DNA of 64,000 nucleotides from Fodinibius sp052060035 (lineage in GTDB: Bacteria > Bacteroidota > Rhodothermia > Balneolales > Balneolaceae): contig NZ_JBPOEA010000002.1 in assembly GCF_052060035.1 (NCBI RefSeq), positions 124,001-188,000 of the forward strand. The letters run 5' to 3'. The notes under the pieces were generated by a model, which was not told the DNA's origin, did no database searches, and saw only the letters and a program-made list of their open reading frames with translations. The position numbers and the translations under genes were made by a program. The first letter of the stretch is position 1. Each line of letters starts with the position of its first letter. Shown one piece after another: positions 63,101 to 64,000 of the stretch.

Positions 63101-63212
63101 CCTTGATCCTGAAATAAATACCTTTGACGGTAGCAATACGGCTTTGGGTACTGACTTCTTTAGCTATCCTCATGCCCGTAGTGTCAAGGTTGGAATTAAT
63201 ATTGGACTTTAA
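60108..63212 (+). CDS. susC: SusC/RagA-family TonB-linked outer membrane protein, second copy
   Basis: 1034 residues with the same architecture as the first SusC: signal peptide 1-23, carboxypeptidase-regulatory-like domain to about 112, plug with RVRGATSINASNEPLYVIDG and IEVLKDASATAIYGARGANG, then a barrel ending SVKVGINIGL. Its barrel carries an extra DVKFVDINDDGVVNSEDQ segment (about 845-862), a typical late SusC motif with a calcium-type D.N.DG loop. The first SusC lacks it. The signal peptide is identical to the other copy, and the barrel differs widely. A susD gene follows by 20 bases. Confidence 0.95.
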   Translation: MKLKVLSLLVCTFGLMFATSAMAQDITVSGTVVSAEDGEPLPGVTVMLQGTNRGTATGSDGTYEINAPSDGTLKFSYVGFVTQEIEINGRSTIDVELQGDVAQLGDVVVTGYGEQVERGNLTSSITSVSSEDFEGVSTSNANSLLQGRAAGVNIVQNSGTPGGGIKVRVRGATSINASNEPLYVIDGVPVSNASNSAVGVGNQGLNGLSTVNPQDIKSIEVLKDASATAIYGARGANGVVLITTKDGSAGDTQIDFGYSHGVKEFNNELDMLSGPEFIKMYVDGMYGDFFGYSNWGSYEDRYNAMDSFLASNGLTFGTYAGLGAIDEYGNDPSSAPTTNWQDNVFNTGITDEFNISAQGGDQTTQYFISGNYFNEDGIMKNAGFERLSGRLNLEHQISERADINSRVSYSRSTTERLENDNNIYGVLTNAILAYPTAPVRTANGDYNPSVGAFSNPVAASQVTNDAVRTRFIGNVEASYDLTDNLSVTGTAGIDRYDLDEVSYSPSFTNQGSPLGSGFYSIGLEQTWLTELRLAYTNDFGAHSLNALGVVSYQETQFERTFADGQFYPSDDLRTINNAATTTGGSSLTTNGLESYTARVNYDYDDRYLVTLTGRVDGSSRFSEDNAYGFFPSASVAWRVTNEDFMDDVESIDNLKMRLSAGITGNQGIGNFSYQALYGVASYSGTPALAPTQLANPELRWEETTQYNAGVDLAIFEERLTVTVDGYIKQTDDLLLNRPVPATTGFTGFDSNIGSIENKGLELAINSINVQTQNFSWTTDFNISHNSNEVTALYQDQPFASGFANRVAVGEPLGAFYGYVSDGLWNTQEELDNAGYDAGPAQPGDVKFVDINDDGVVNSEDQKVIGSAQPDFTGGLTNKLNYKGFELSAFLQFSYGNEIFNNAQGFYGHYGYAYNSWDRAKDRWTPENTDTNVPRSSWFDSNQNTRESDFLMYDGSYLRLKSATLAYNFTADKLEQFGLRSLRIYATGQNLITWTDYPGLDPEINTFDGSNTALGTDFFSYPHARSVKVGINIGL

Positions 63213-63232
63213 ACTTATAAATAGAAATAATT

Positions 63233-64000
63233 ATGAAGAACTTATTTAAAAACATAACAACTGCATTGCTGGTTGTGTTTGTGGCTACATCATGTGATGT
63301 GACCAATCAAACACCACAGCAAAGCTTACCGTCTGAGACGGTATTGACGACCGAAGATGGAGCAAATTCCACTTTGGCCGGTGCCTATTCTGCCTACCAA
63401 GCAGTGATTGAGGATGATTATGTATTTGCCGAACTGGCCGCCGATTATGCTGGCCATTCAGGTTCCTACCCATCTTGGGGTTCTGTTGACCAGCACAATA
63501 TGTTGCCTACGAATGCTGAGGGACGTGACCTGTGGATTGAGTACTATGACTTGATTAACATCACGAATAACCTCATCGAGAACGTGCCCACAATAGAAGA
63601 GGATGGATTTACTGATCCTGAAAAGAATCAGATCGTAGCGGAAGCTAAAGTCCTCCGCGCATTAGCATATCATTCACTGGTGCGTTATTTCGGAGGAGTG
63701 CCGCTTATAACTACTCCTACCACTTCGTTGGGTGAAGAAAGCTTTGTAGAACGTAGCTCTGTTTCAGCTGTATACGATCAAATCGTTACTGACTTGGAGC
63801 AGGCCGAAAGTACATTGGGTGCAAATGGTTCGGCAAGTGCTCGTAATGCTACCGGTTATACGGCTAAGGCTCTGTTGGCACGCGTTCATCTATACCAGGG
63901 GAACTACCAAACAGCCGAAAACTATGCTTCTGAAGTAATTAACAGCGGTGAGTTTGCCTTGGGAACTTACGAAGGGCTTTTCGGTAATACCCCCTCCACT
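63233..64000 (+). CDS. susD: SusD/RagB-family lipoprotein, N-terminal part (runs off the window)
   Basis: 256 codons are visible and the frame is open at the window edge. Lipoprotein signal LLVVFVATSC (Cys21), then the SusD landmarks LTTEDGANSTLAGAYSAYQA, EAKVLRALAYHSLVRYFGG and ATGYTAKALLARVHLYQGNY. It is the partner of the second SusC, starting 20 bases after it. It shares the pattern but little exact sequence with the first SusD, so the pair as a whole has diverged. Confidence 0.93.
   Translation, partial: MKNLFKNITTALLVVFVATSCDVTNQTPQQSLPSETVLTTEDGANSTLAGAYSAYQAVIEDDYVFAELAADYAGHSGSYPSWGSVDQHNMLPTNAEGRDLWIEYYDLINITNNLIENVPTIEEDGFTDPEKNQIVAEAKVLRALAYHSLVRYFGGVPLITTPTTSLGEESFVERSSVSAVYDQIVTDLEQAESTLGANGSASARNATGYTAKALLARVHLYQGNYQTAENYASEVINSGEFALGTYEGLFGNTPST

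Overview
The window is a gene-dense chromosomal segment of a Bacteroidota/FCB-type bacterium. Paired SusC/SusD outer-membrane genes, a GWxTD-domain lipoprotein, TATCTTTG-type -7 boxes, a bactofilin and a moderate, AT-leaning base composition all fit this. The style of the SusC signal peptides and the gene mix point to the Balneolales side of the group. That placement is inference; there is no rRNA gene in the window to settle it.

Layout. 1-6615: one aspartate-family operon, end of dapB, dapA, dapD, a fused aspartokinase-homoserine dehydrogenase (thrA), thrB and thrC. Convergent to it (6662-8365) is a second, zinc-ribbon-type threonine synthase-like gene fused to a LeuA-type regulatory domain. 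8474-16038: small conserved genes, two lipoproteins, a UbiA-like membrane protein, and an aminotransferase/aldehyde dehydrogenase pair. 16192-19457: radical SAM protein, thioredoxin-like protein, pdxH and trmB. 19531-24644: two regulator-enzyme pairs, each with a palindromic operator (TetR-fadE; Lrp-methionine gamma-lyase). They are followed by the eroded remains of a second fadE. 25091-30239: a one-chain 5-oxoprolinase and a non-canonical NRAMP-like transporter. 30298-35385: LemA/TPM cluster, a HAD nucleotidase and purL. 35553-37875: SDR enzyme, lysine 6-aminotransferase and an initiator tRNA. 38162-41885: an operon of cupredoxin, sensor kinase and porin. 41896-50979: ornithine aminotransferase, bactofilin, a symporter-acetyltransferase-racemase operon, an M23 peptidase-like protein, a RAYT transposase between two 69-bp repeats, and an M20 hydrolase overlapping alanine racemase. 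51059-51959: a repeat-rich region without genes. 51960-64000: a duplicated GWxTD-susC-susD locus. Its second GWxTD copy is a pseudogene and its last susD runs off the window.

How the genes work together. The dominant theme is amino acid metabolism: lysine and threonine synthesis, then breakdown or interconversion of lysine, ornithine, methionine, 5-oxoproline and probably a GABA-like amine. Three class-III aminotransferases, two fold-type-III racemases and an amino-acid-type symporter are present, and pdxH supplies the shared PLP cofactor. The points most worth follow-up are the threonine synthase-LeuA fusion, the 5-oxoprolinase/NRAMP-like pair, the cupredoxin-kinase-porin operon, the RAYT with its flanking repeats, and the mosaic GWxTD/susCD duplication, where a 134-bp block covering promoter, leader and signal peptide is identical in both copies.
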